Assembly (NCBI GenBank): GCA_965153355.1
Contig: OZ231126.1
Span: 65,472,001-65,536,000 of the forward strand
Source of the DNA: Flaccisagitta enflata
Lineage: Eukaryota; Chaetognatha; Sagittoidea; Aphragmophora
Direction: 5' to 3'
Length of the DNA: 64,000 nt
Shown: piece after piece, positions 40,841-51,231 of the stretch
How positions within the stretch are numbered: the first letter of the stretch is position 1
How the letters are laid out: every line of letters begins with the position of its first letter
The notes under the pieces: generated by a model
The model's input: the letters and a program-made list of their open reading frames with translations, nothing else
Databases searched by the model: none
Told to the model about the DNA's origin: nothing
Program-made: the position numbers and the translations under genes

Positions 40841-42604
40841 TGTGTGAGAGTGTGTGTGTGAGAGTGTGTGTGTGGGAGTGTGTGTGTGTGTGTTTGTGTC
40901 TGTGTCTGTATCTGTTTGTGTGTGCGTGTGTGTGTTTTAGAGTGGGTGGGTGTCAGTGTGATTACAAGCATGAGAGTGGAAAGGAGGGTACCTTTAACTT
41001 TCTTGAGAATCATGTAAGTAAAGTACAACCATTTAAAGATTGCCTGAAATCGACAATCATCTCGCTCTATTCCACTCGACAATCATCTCGGATTCTCTTC
41101 CATGCTAGTGAATGGGCACCTGTAAGTGTTTGGTCCTTTCATTTCTGGAAGTTCAGTCTCCTCATCGAAGATGACCAAAGGAATCATTCTAGCGCAAGGA
41201 TGATTATCCTCCAGCGTAGCCTTGGCCAAACCCGCCAAATTCACCATCTCCCCGCTATCCAAGAATTTGCATCGCGCCATTTCCATTTTGGCTTTGTCGG
41301 CAACTAGCACACATCTGGTTAGGAATATCAACATATCCGTTCATGAGGGACAGAATGAATGCAATGTAAAATTGTTCCAATTGATTCATTCAACAGAACC
41401 AATACAAACAAACCGATACTATATAAACTTACTTGTCGACATGCGAGAAGACGTTGTCATCAAGAGCAACTTTGGTCCCAAATCCAGCCACATTAACGGC
41501 CGTCGTCGTATTTTCTGTGATAGCCTCGGGGCCTTGAGCGTTTATAAATGCATTATTGAATCACGCCATTATCTGCATCAAACTCTCAAGAATAGGCTTT
41601 ATAAATCATGAATACAAATCAACTCATAATTCGCCCCTTAATTACGGCCAAAGGCCTCCCAAGCTTGAAAACCTCCAATTTTGGCTTGGCCTTAGAATTG
41701 GGATTTAAACCTTTAGCCCCTATAATTCTATCTTTTCAGAGATCCGTTTTTATGGGATGCCTCTGAAGCCACTTCACAATACAATAGACGCAACAAAACT
41801 AGCTCAATCATCCCGACCGTCGGCTCTCACTTGGAATGAATGCGTGCGAATCGTCCAGGGCTACCCTCTCCAGAATGACCGGCCTCGCGGCGAAAAAGCG
41901 ACTTTTGACCAAATTAACGTTAGAGCCTTTACGGACTTTGACAAGATCGTAGCCGCCAACGGCAGATTCAGCGGCGCCACCAATGTGGGGAGAAGTCGGC
42001 GCCGAGAAGGCGGGCGATGTCTTCGGCTGTCGCTTGAACGTTGACTTGACAACCTCCACTTGACTATTGTTGTGGACAAGCAGTTGGCTGTTAACAAACT
42101 CGCATCCCTCGACGGTAATACTCGCGTTGTTGGAGGCTGCTAGACCGGCGTCGGAAGTGTCGGTAAACGTCGTAGCTGTAAACGTGGCGCTCCCGGCATC
42201 GTCAATGGCCGCACCATGATACAGTCTGAAAAGAAGCGAGTTGGATACGCAAAGATTGCCGTCGGAAGTGGAGGACAGACCGACCGATCGCCAAGGACTG
42301 CCTGACGTAACGGTCAAAGGCTCGCGTCCGTCAGGCTGTCGGAGATCGTCATCGTCGCTGACAGTTTGACAATGAAAGCTGCAGGCGTCGATGGCAACGA
42401 CGGCGCCGTCAGACACCCCAACGATTGGGGCGGCGGAAACTCCTTCCGATTCCGCTGTCGACGCAGCTTTGGCAGACATGACGAAGGCGACCCGAGAAAA
42501 GGAAACGTCGACGCTCCCGGAGAAATAAAATCCCGGCGAAGAATCGGATGAAACCAATGACACGTTCTCCGGCAAATGACGCAAAACGTGACGCCATCGA
42601 AGCC
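39205..42604 (-). CDS. Beta-helix protein with C-terminal MYND zinc finger (5' end not found)
   Basis: Exons: 41831..42604, 41433..41532 (or starting 41514), 41120..41314, 39486..39977 and 39205..39406, all phase-consistent. The first has repeating NNASITVEGCEFVNS and NSQVEVVKSTFKR strands typical of right-handed parallel beta-helix (PbH1) repeats, as in FBXO11 and SHCBP1. The last ends FCACGSSYCSRDCQ, WKDHRLVC, the second half of a MYND finger. The usual first CxxC pair is not adjacent; FCHHC in the preceding exon, about 130 residues earlier after a Ser/Lys-rich linker, may supply it. A beta-helix joined to MYND suggests an adaptor recognising proline-rich partners. The 5' part must lie right of 42604, where MITE and family G insertions begin; no start was identified. 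An acceptor (CGAACAG) precedes 42604. Confidence 0.65.
40155..40552. mobile_element. Imperfect fold-back element in MYND-gene intron
   Basis: 'caacgtgaagattgcaaaac ... ggttagcacccctacc' on the left pairs with 'gggggtgctatacc ... gtaatcttcacgttgtatta' on the right. Inner arms 'tacaatttacgccaccgagg' and 'cctcggtggcgtaaattgta' also pair. Its style resembles MITE D at 48840 (both keep a 'gccaccgagg/cgccaccatgg' core) but the ends differ. No ORF. Confidence 0.7.
40552..40960. repeat. (TG)n and degenerate 'gtgtgtatctgtttg' repeat
   Basis: Begins with degenerate TGTGTATCTGTTTG units, then about 90 bases of pure TG, then TGTGAGAG variants. Confidence 0.95.
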
Positions 42605-42706
42605 CTGTTCGTGGTGAAACAATCACGTTAACATGTCATCATGTTTAGTATGTTATGAGTTAAGAGATGCAGAATCCGCGTAGCAGAATTCCTCTCTAAA
42701 AAGATA

Positions 42707-42775
42707 CAGTAGATCTCGTCTAGACTTGAGATAAGGGGGCAAGCATTGTAAAAAAACAAATAAAGCCAGGGGTAG
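42707..42775 (+). mobile_element. MITE A, left-end fragment
   Basis: Starts TACAGTAGATCTCGTCTAGA and continues about 65 bases into the element before identity stops at 'aagccaggggtagc'. No matching right end nearby. Confidence 0.8.
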
Positions 42776-42851
42776 CTACCGGGAGTGGGATCAATTCGAC
42801 TATTATTTTTTTGTCAACCAAAACCTCAATATTCTGATAACTTTCTGTATC

Positions 42852-43015
42852 TTTTTAGTCGCGGACACGCGACTCCACCTTGCCGTGTCGGTCGGTAGGT
42901 TGTAGGTCCATCGGTCTGTTGGTCCGTCCGTCACATTTTTTATTTCTGAGCGGTTTTTGCGTTACTGCTCCTGCCCTAGCGTCCTCGACTGGATTGCCAT
43001 GTGTCCAACCTTGTT
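42852..43015 (+). mobile_element. Family G element
   Basis: Starts TTTTTAGTCGCGGACACGCG, a perfect hairpin GTCGCG/CGCGAC. Contains few GTCC units, 'gttactgctcctgcccta' and ends 'gtgtccaaccttgttt'. Confidence 0.75.
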
Positions 43016-43377
43016 TCCAGGAAACAAAATCCAAGAAGATTGAAAGCCGTTTACCTTGATTTTCTCCCCGCAGCTTAACAGGGTGAGCAAAAAAACTCGT
43101 ATTCGGTCTATTGCTTGTAAACCATACTTGTTATGGGAGTCATGAACTGAAATTTGAACCAAAGTATCTCAGCTGGTTATACTAAAAGTAGAAACTGTGA
43201 TCAGCTGATAAAATTTCGATACATGGCCATGACATCTACATAAGTAAAAAAAGAAAATCAGATTTTGACATGAATTTATGTGCAGAGCTGTGTTTTTTGA
43301 AAAAAATGAAAGTTATTGTGTTCCACGATAGTGGAACACTAAAGTTCCACAGCTTTCTCCGTTTCTCCTGTTTCTCC

Positions 43378-45165
43378 GTCTGTCACACAAACCAAAATTC
43401 TCTATTGTCTGTCACATAACCCAAGATTCTCCGATGTCTGTCACAAAACCCAAGATTCTCCGATATGTGTCAAACAATTCAAGATTTTTTGATGTCTGTC
43501 ACACAACCCAAAATTCTCCAATGACTGTCACACAACCTAAGATTCTCCAATGTCTGTCATACAACCCAAGATGCTCCGATGTCTGTCACACAACTCAAAA
43601 TTCTCCAAATGTCTGTCACACAACCCCGAATTCTCTGAATGTCTGTCACACAACCCCGAATTCTCCTATGTCTGTCACACAACCCAGAATTCTCCTATGT
43701 CTGTCACACAACCCAGAATTCTCCAAATGTTTATCACATAACCTAATTTTCTCTGATTGTCTGTCACACACCCCAAGATTCTCTGATGTCTGTCACACAA
43801 CCCAAACTTCTCCGATATCTGTCACACAACCCAAGATTCTCCAGATCTGTGACAGACATTTGGAGAAAACTGGGTGGTGTGACAGACATTGGGAAAAAAC
43901 TGGTTGGTGTGACAGACATTTGGAGAAAACTGGGATGTGTGACACACATCGGATTATGTGACAGACATTGGAGAAGTGTCTTTTCCCAGATTTCTTCGAT
44001 GTCTGTCACATCACCCTGTTTTCTCCAAATGTCTGTCACATAACCTAATTTTCTCAAATTGTCTGTCACACAACCCAAAATTCTCCAATGTCTGTCACAC
44101 AACCAAAACTTCTCCAATGTCTGTCACCCAGTTTTTTTCTAATGTCTGTTTGTATGAGTTTTATGTAGGATGAATTGTTGCACATGTCACATAACCTTAT
44201 TTTCTCCAATTGTCTGTCACACACCCCAAGATTCTCCAATGTCTGTCACACAACCCAAACTTCTCCAATGTCTGTCACATAATCCAGATTTCTCCGATGT
44301 CTGTCACACATCCCAGTTTTCTCCAAATGTCTGTCACACCAACCAGTTTTTTCCCAATGTCTGTCACACCACCCAGTTTTCTCCAAATGTCTGTCACAGA
44401 ACCTAATTTTCTCCAATTGTCTGTCACACACCCCTAGGTTCTCCGATGTCTGTCACACAACCCAAACTTCTCCGATGTCTGTCACATAACCCAGATTTTA
44501 CCGATGTCTGTCACACAACCCAGTTTTCTCCAAATGTCTGTCACACCACCCAGTTTTCTCAAAATGTCTGTCACATAACCTAATTTGCTCCAATTGTCTG
44601 TCACACACCCCAAGATTTTCCAATGTCTGTCATACAACCCAAACTTCTTTAATGTCTGTCACACAACCCAAGATTCTCCAATGTCTGTCACACAACCAAG
44701 TTTTTTCCAAATGTCTGTCACACCACCCAGTTATCTCCAAATGTCTGTCACATAAACTAGTTTTCTCCAATTGTCTGTTACACACCCCAAGATTCTCCAA
44801 TATCTGTCACACAACCCAAACTTTTCCAATGTCAGTAACACAACCCAAGATTCTCCAATGTCTGTCACATAACCCAGATTTCTTCTATGTCTGTCACACC
44901 ACCCTGTTTTCTCCAAATGTCTGTCACATAACCTAATTTTCTCAAATTGTCTGTCACACAACCCAAAATTCTCCAATGTCTGTCACGCACCCCAAGATTT
45001 CTCTGATGTCTGTCACACAACTCAAGATTTCTCCAATGTCTGTCACACACCCCAAGATTCTCCGATGTCTGTCACACAACCCTAAATTCTTCAAATGTGT
45101 CACAAAACTCAAAATACTTCAATGTCTGTTACACAACCCAAAATTCTCTGAATGTCTGTCACACA
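43378..45165. repeat. 1.8-kb minisatellite of about 30-bp units
   Basis: About 60 units of 'tgtctgtcacacaaccca' + 'agattctccaa', period 29-32 with many variants. At about 43850-43975 four units are inverted ('gtgacagacatttggagaaa'), after which the original orientation resumes. Open frames across it are translations of the repeat. Confidence 0.95.
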
Positions 45166-45167
45166 AC

Positions 45168-45350
45168 AGGTGGCAGTGGGACCACCCCAAGATGGCAGTG
45201 GGACCGCCTAAAGGTGGCAGTGGGACCGCCCACAGGTGGCAGTGGGACCGCCCACAGGCGGCAGTGGGACCGCCCACAGGCGGCAGTGGGACTGCCCATA
45301 GGTAGCAGTGAGGTCCTTTAAAGATGGTGGTTAGGCCGCCCATAGGCGAC
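45168..45350. repeat. 23-bp minisatellite
   Basis: About eight units of 'ggcagtgggaccgcccacag' directly abutting the previous array; unit sequences are unrelated. Confidence 0.92.
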
Positions 45351-45507
45351 CATTATTCACAACACTGATTTATCCGGTTAGAAATATTAGCAAGTTTTTT
45401 TATAAATCATTGCCGTTTTTTTCATGCCCAATCAAGTTTTTGTGGAACACATTATGGCGAATGCCACTTGTTCTATCTCTATTGGCCCCTGGATGGATTG
45501 TTTGAGA

Positions 45508-45702
45508 AACAAGGCCGGATACACAGCTACCCCAGTCGCGTGCGGGTGGGCAGGGGCCATAATTGAGGTCAGTGGAGCATTTGGGCAGGAGCAGTAAGGC
45601 CAAAAACCCCATTAACGCCAAAAAGGTAAAGTGTGACGGACGGACGGACCGACGGACGGACCGACAAAGCGGGGTGTAGAGTCCAGAGCACGCGACTAAA
45701 AA
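45508..45702 (-). mobile_element. Family G element
   Basis: 'aacaaggccggatacacagc' to 'gcacgcgactaaaaa'. The hairpin arm near the end is damaged (GTCCAGAGCACGCGAC). Confidence 0.75.
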
Positions 45703-46345
45703 TGCATCAAGGGAAGTTAGTTGGTTCAACTTGAAGGGGTTTCAGTCAACAAAAATGATTTATCAATCGAATTCAGACAAGAAAGAAATGTTTACTCACA
45801 AAAAAAAGTAAAAAATTGGTTACTTTCTACTTTAGTCCCTGTTGGTCTAAAAAATGTATTCTGCTGTCTACCATGTGTCCTTTTTCCCATGCCTTAGTAT
45901 GAAAAAAAAACCTAATCTTAAACACAGAACATCAACTGGCATGAATTTCTCCAAATCTAAGCGCCTTTTCTATAGATTTGATGGCTAGTACGAAATTTTT
46001 TGCACACCCTGTTAGTGCAGCATGCCTTTTAAAGGTGGTCTTTTCATATGCAAATATTGCATCTTAGTGACTTTCAAATTTCACATTTTAGGTGATGGTA
46101 GTAGATGTTGTTTGGAAGCAACAGTCTCAGTTTCAGTCCGAATTTTGCATTTCTAAACGAGGATAAAGACAATTTTATTGAAAACCAAAAAAAAAAATGG
46201 CTAATTAACGTTAGATTAAGTGCAATAGACCATATTTGCTAACATCCGCTTGAGAAAGAATCACTTGATAACATCTTTCTAGATACATAAGCACATCGCA
46301 ACTAAAAACATTGTCAAAAATACATTTTTGATCTTTGACTACTCC
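45703..46345. other. No gene recognised
   Basis: AT-rich sequence without recognised features. Confidence 0.45.
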
Positions 46346-46513
46346 TGGCTACCAGGGGAGTGACAGACTAAAAAAGAGATGTTTTACTGCCCATGATAGT
46401 TGGTTACGACGGAGACGCATTTCTATGTATTTTCGCTAAAATATCAATACTTTGAAAAATTTTTTGAAGGAACATTCTTTAAAAATTAAATTTGCCACAA
46501 CTTTCCTTAAATA

Positions 46514-48502
46514 CAGGGTTTTTCACGCTGATTAAAAAATCTGAACAGTATCTGGGTCCGCGACGGAGGGGGGTTAAAGATCACCAATTCCATAAGATCG
46601 CAATAACCAAAAGATCGCTAACCCTGTAAGTTCGCTAAAACTATTAGTCTTTGCATTTAGAGCCACCATACAAAGTTTCATGCAAATCCGTTGAAAATTG
46701 ACAAAGTTATGCGCGTTTTTCACTTTTTGGCTAGTAAGCTGGTTGGGTAGTAGGCTGGTTTGGATAAATAGTGTGCGTATGTTGAGTTCTTCTATTTAGA
46801 GACTCCATACCAAGTTTCAACCAATTTGGTTGAAAAATGTCCAATTTATGAAAGTTTTTCACTTTTAGGCCGGTAAGCTGGTTGGGTGGTAGGTCGGTTT
46901 GGCTGATTAGCATGCTCAAACATAAATAAATCACATACATGTGTTGAGTCCTTCCATTTAGAGACTCCATACCAAATTTCAACCAAAATGGTTGAAAAAC
47001 GCCAAAGATATGCACATTTTTCACTTTTTGGCTGGTAGGCTGGTTGGGTGGTAGGCTGGTTTGACAGGATAAATAGTGCGCATATGTTGAGTTATTCCAT
47101 TTAGAGATCCCATACCAAGTTTCAACCAAATTAGTTGAAAAATTACAAAATTATGCAAGTTTTTCACTTTTAGGCCGGTTGGCTGGTTGGGTGGTAGGTC
47201 GGTTTGGCCGGTTAGCATGCTCAAATGCATATAAATCATATACATATGTTGAGTCCTTCTATTTACAGACTCCATACCAAATTTCAGCCAAATCGGTTGA
47301 AAAATGCCAAAGTTATACACGTTTTTCACTTATAGGCCGGTAGGCTGGTTGGGCCGGTTGGGTTGGTTGGATCACAAAAATCGGATAGGATGTAAAGCGC
47401 CTTACCCTAGTACAACTTCCCACCAAATATGAACCAAATCGGTCAAAGCATAAAAAAGTTATCCATTTTTTAAAATCCGTTACAACAACGACAACAACGA
47501 CAACGACGACACCCACCCGCCTTGAATTATAGTCCGCGTCGGAATGATATTCCGTCGCGGACAAAAACGATGTTTCTCAGTTCTTTAACATGATAATTGA
47601 TTTCTGAAAAGTGATCTAAACAGCCCTTGAGCTCCGGTTTTGTTATCTGAAACAGTGATGGTGTCATTCAAAGTAGATTACCTTTCAAAGAGTAGTGAAT
47701 AAATTCTCAAAACTGGCTATCCGCCAATGAGCCACAATTTCAAGGAGAGCACTGCTTCAGTCTTAGGCCATGTAAGAACGCAAAAAGCAAAAATTTGATT
47801 ATGAGTCCTTAGTTAAAGATTCCAAATTAGTATGTATCAATTACTGTCTGTAGAAAGATTGAGCTAAAAAAAGAAATGTGTGATTACGTGACATTCCTCC
47901 TTTGAAACGGAACTGCTCAAACAAGTTGGCTCGCACTGCATACTTGCTCCTGTTGGTCTTTCATGGTTCCATAAGTGGGCTAATTGGTCAGCCAGTAGAA
48001 TTAACAGTTGGTACCCTACTGTAATTTACTAATTTTGGTGACATCTTTGCCTTCGCCAGATTGAGTCAGTGAAATATTGAATGGCACTCGTCCATAACAT
48101 CATGGGCCCACTTTCGCTGACAAGCACCATAAACTTTGAAGGAGCACTGCTTTTAAGCGGATTAAGCTACAGGCCCTGACTTGGTCGCATTTTGAAGAGT
48201 TAAGACGAACCTTTGAAGAGGGACCAATTTGTGGTCCATGGCTTTATGGGGTAAGAAGCAGCGCATCTCCAAAGCTGATGCTTCATTTTCAAAACAGAGA
48301 ATTTCATTTTTCTGTAGTGGTAACTGAAAAGTCGAGTTTTTGGTAGAGGTCTCAGACAGGTGAACATGTTAATTTACCATTGACAAAGTCAGCACACAAA
48401 ATTGGAGCTCATCAGCTTTCCATATCTTTTTTCAGACTTCGATTATCATCACAACAAGCTGAGAAATGTTTTGTAATCAGCGTGTTGGCGTGAAAAACCC
48501 TG
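46514..48502. mobile_element. Element C: 2-kb TA-flanked element nested in MITE A
   Basis: CAGGGTTTTTCACGC at the left and GCGTGAAAAACCCTG at the right, with TA at 46512-46513 and 48503-48504. The insertion point is the TA of MITE A's 'cacagtatgttctg'. It carries element E copy 2 in its left half; the right half (47570-48480) has no ORF or recognised feature. Confidence 0.85.
46556..47562 (+). mobile_element. Element E, copy 2 (shorter array)
   Basis: Same ends (GTCCGCGACGGA / TCCGTCGCGGAC) and interior as 13800-15415, but 1,007 bp instead of 1,616 bp. The 609-bp difference equals two 305-bp units, so the copies differ by whole array units. Confidence 0.8.
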
Positions 48503-48839
48503 TATGTTCTGTAAGAATGTCGCTCATTTAGCGGTTGCTAGGGGTTGTCACACTTGAATACACTCCCTAGTAATGGCCAAACGAGCAACATTCTTACAGA
48601 ACATACTGTGGGAAAGTTGTAGCAGATTTGTTTTTTAGCAATGTTCCCTAAAAAAATCTCTCAAAATTTTCATATTTTAGCGAGAATACATGGAAATGTG
48701 TTTTCATGGCAACCAGCTATCATGGGGAATTAAGCATCCTTTGATTAGTCAGTAATCCAAAAATCGCTCCCCTGCCTTCACTCGTCTTTCCACAATGCTT
48801 GCCCCCGGCCCCCGTTATCCCAAGTCTAGACAAGATCTA

Positions 48840-49243
48840 CAGACGGGACCCTAATAAGAGCGGAGGAGGGACCCAAAGTGTTACATGCCCCCCCTACAGC
48901 TCACATGGTTCAATCAATTCCCACACTTGCAGTGGTGGTTGACACTTTAGGTGAATACAAATGGCGCCACCATGGCGATTTTTCAATTTCCACCTTGAAC
49001 CCCCCCAAACCACTCCAAAAGCTCGGAAAATTGAATTATTTTTTTTTTCTCAAATTTTGATCCAAATTTGGCCCTTTGAGGGGGTTAGAGGTGGAAATTG
49101 AAAAATCGCCACGGTGGCGCCAATTGTATCCACCTAAGGTGTCAACTGCCACTGCAAATGAGAGAATTGATTGAACCATGTGAGCTGTAGGGGGCGCATG
49201 TAACAATTGGGTCCCTCCTCCGCTCTTATTAGGGTCCCTTCTG
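48840..49243. mobile_element. MITE D: 404-bp palindromic TA-flanked element
   Basis: CAGACGGGACCCTAATAAGA at the left, inverse 'cttattagggtcccttctg' at the right, TA at 48838-48839 and 49244-49245. Nearly perfect palindrome with inner 'gtggcgccattt' arms around a short T-rich centre near 49040. Inserted two bases from the right end of MITE A copy 3. Confidence 0.85.
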
Positions 49244-49250
49244 TACTGTA

Positions 49251-50125
49251 CCGCTGCGCGCAGTTTATTACCTCTGTCTAGTTCTCTTGTTCATTTTATC
49301 CCATGTTTTTCAGTTTACTTCTCACACCCCCGCCTACAGTTTAGGCTGTTTTTGCAGGTTCCCCACTGAACAATATGCCCATATTCGCTAAGTAACCATG
49401 GCCAAAAAAAAAAATCGTACATTGCTTATTTATACCAGAAGTCCAGAACTTGATGCTGCTTTTGAGAAAGTACATAAAATCTATGATCATTCAAAAAGCT
49501 TCGAAAAATCTTTGATTTGAGTTGTTGAATGAAATTCTAACTTGAAAACTCTAGAAGTTATATTAATTTGAAAAAAAAGTATCAAATTGAAATCTGCCAG
49601 ATCTGACGTTTTTCATTAACTTAAATTCATGGACTAAAAGTTTTTATTTCATAACAATTTCTAAACGGATTAACTTAAAAAAAGACTGCTTGGCGCCATT
49701 TTGTAGATAATGAGTTACATCTACATTTTCTTAGTTTCCTTTTGTCAGATATGTTTTTTATGCTTTTAAAGACAGAAATAAAAGTACAGAATCCCTTCAA
49801 TTGACAGATTAGTGATGCTCACTTCAAACTGTGGCCATTTATAAACGATTTGAGCTACAACTTTCTGCTTGGTCTTCAAAAGGTCACTGATTTTTTTGTA
49901 TTTTCATTGAGACTAAGCCGGTCAAAGGCATAAACAAGTACCCCAGGAGTACAACGATGCATCCACATGCAGATTAGCTTGTTATGAATGATGCAATATT
50001 GCATCGATTATGTTGAATGATGCAATATTGCATCATTTATGTGGAATGATGAAATGACTTAACATTGTGGGTGATTTTCTTGAGTTTTTGACTCTTGTGT
50101 TACGGACCAACAAACGGACCGCACT
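49251..50125. other. No gene recognised; short palindromic repeat at 49985-50050
   Basis: Nothing coding. At 49985-50050 the palindrome 'gatgcaatattgcatc' occurs twice in succession. Confidence 0.5.
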
Positions 50126-50328
50126 ATGCATCCTAGGAACCGCCAGGACGATTTTTGGATTACTGTAAGTTTCTTTATTGTTTTGTATAGTTTTAAGGTG
50201 TAGAAATCAATATCCGATCATTAAGAAATATTTCATCTGGCACTTTTTGAAAAAAATCAAAAATTAACAATCTGACATCTTATTTTGCATGCAGAATTAA
50301 CTAGGTAAGTAAAAAATATTTTTGACAG

Positions 50329-51231
50329 TGTTAGAAATGTATGTCCGTCCGTCTATTAGGTATGTGTGCTTTTGTTTCTTTTGCGTGCCTTTGGCTTTTT
50401 CTCTTTTCTTATTATTCAATGCCGGTGTCTTTTGTTTCTCGCCATTTTTTATAATGAACGCTAGATGGGTAACCATATGGTTGCGCCTTGTATTTTGTGC
50501 CATTTGTTTTTACTACGTAGACAAACATACGTAACTCGTCTTCGTGTCGTCCAATTTTGGATTGATTGTTTTTATTATTTACGGCATTGCTTCCTAGAGT
50601 GATTGATTGATTTTTCGTGATTGATTGAATGCGCCCTTGGAATTCACTAATTTCAATAATCTCTCATCTTTTTATTGCAGATAAACTTATGAACGGACAA
50701 TTAACGTTAGTTTGACATCGACAGACTGTGGGTTGAAACCAACGAAAGTGGGCTAAAAGTAAGTTTATAGACGCGTCTTTGCTTTTATTAACGTTGTTTT
50801 TATCTTGTCTTCCGGTCTGTTATTTTTGTCTTTTGCTTTTTGCATTTTTATCGGATTTTAGTATGGTTTTTATCGCTTGCCCGATCAGCTTACTATGGGG
50901 ATGATATGGATGAATTTAATGGGATAGGCCGGGGCAGGGGCAGGTATTATCAGGTGGCATGGGCTCTGAAGAAGATGAACATGTTGTCATGTGCTGTTTC
51001 TGTCCTTTATTGTGTCCTGTCTCGATTTCATGTTATCTTTTGCGTTTGCTGATCACCATTAACGCCCACTTTCCCTTTCATTTTTCCCCCTCTCTTCAGT
51101 TGTTGAAATTTTTATGGAATCAACGAGACGATCGCCTTCCTATTTTCCAATCGGCCAATTTCTTTCACCACAAGTCGTCAGTCAGATAGACGCTCATAGA
51201 CAGTGCCAGTTGAAACTCGGAGCAAATTATA
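50329..51231 (+). repeat. 5' LTR of BEL/Pao element
   Basis: 903 bp, aligned end to end with the 3' LTR apart from scattered substitutions and 1-3 base indels, many in T runs. Ends at AAATTATA before 'tttcaac'. No tRNA-complementary primer site could be assigned with confidence. Confidence 0.9.

Larger units (their letters stand above)
46350..49248. mobile_element. MITE A, copy 3, split by two later insertions
   Basis: Pieces: 46350-46513, 48503-48839 and 49244-49248. The first shares 'ttttactgcccatgatag', the second 'tgttctgtaagaatgtcgct' and 'gaatacatggaaatgtg', and the last bases CTG-TA restore the normal end. The extreme left end is missing ('ctaccaggggagtgac'). Confidence 0.82.

Noticed and set aside
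43378-45165. Regular spaced repeats that could suggest a CRISPR array
   Set aside because: Units are contiguous and variable, with no unique spacers, and the genome is eukaryotic; it is a minisatellite.
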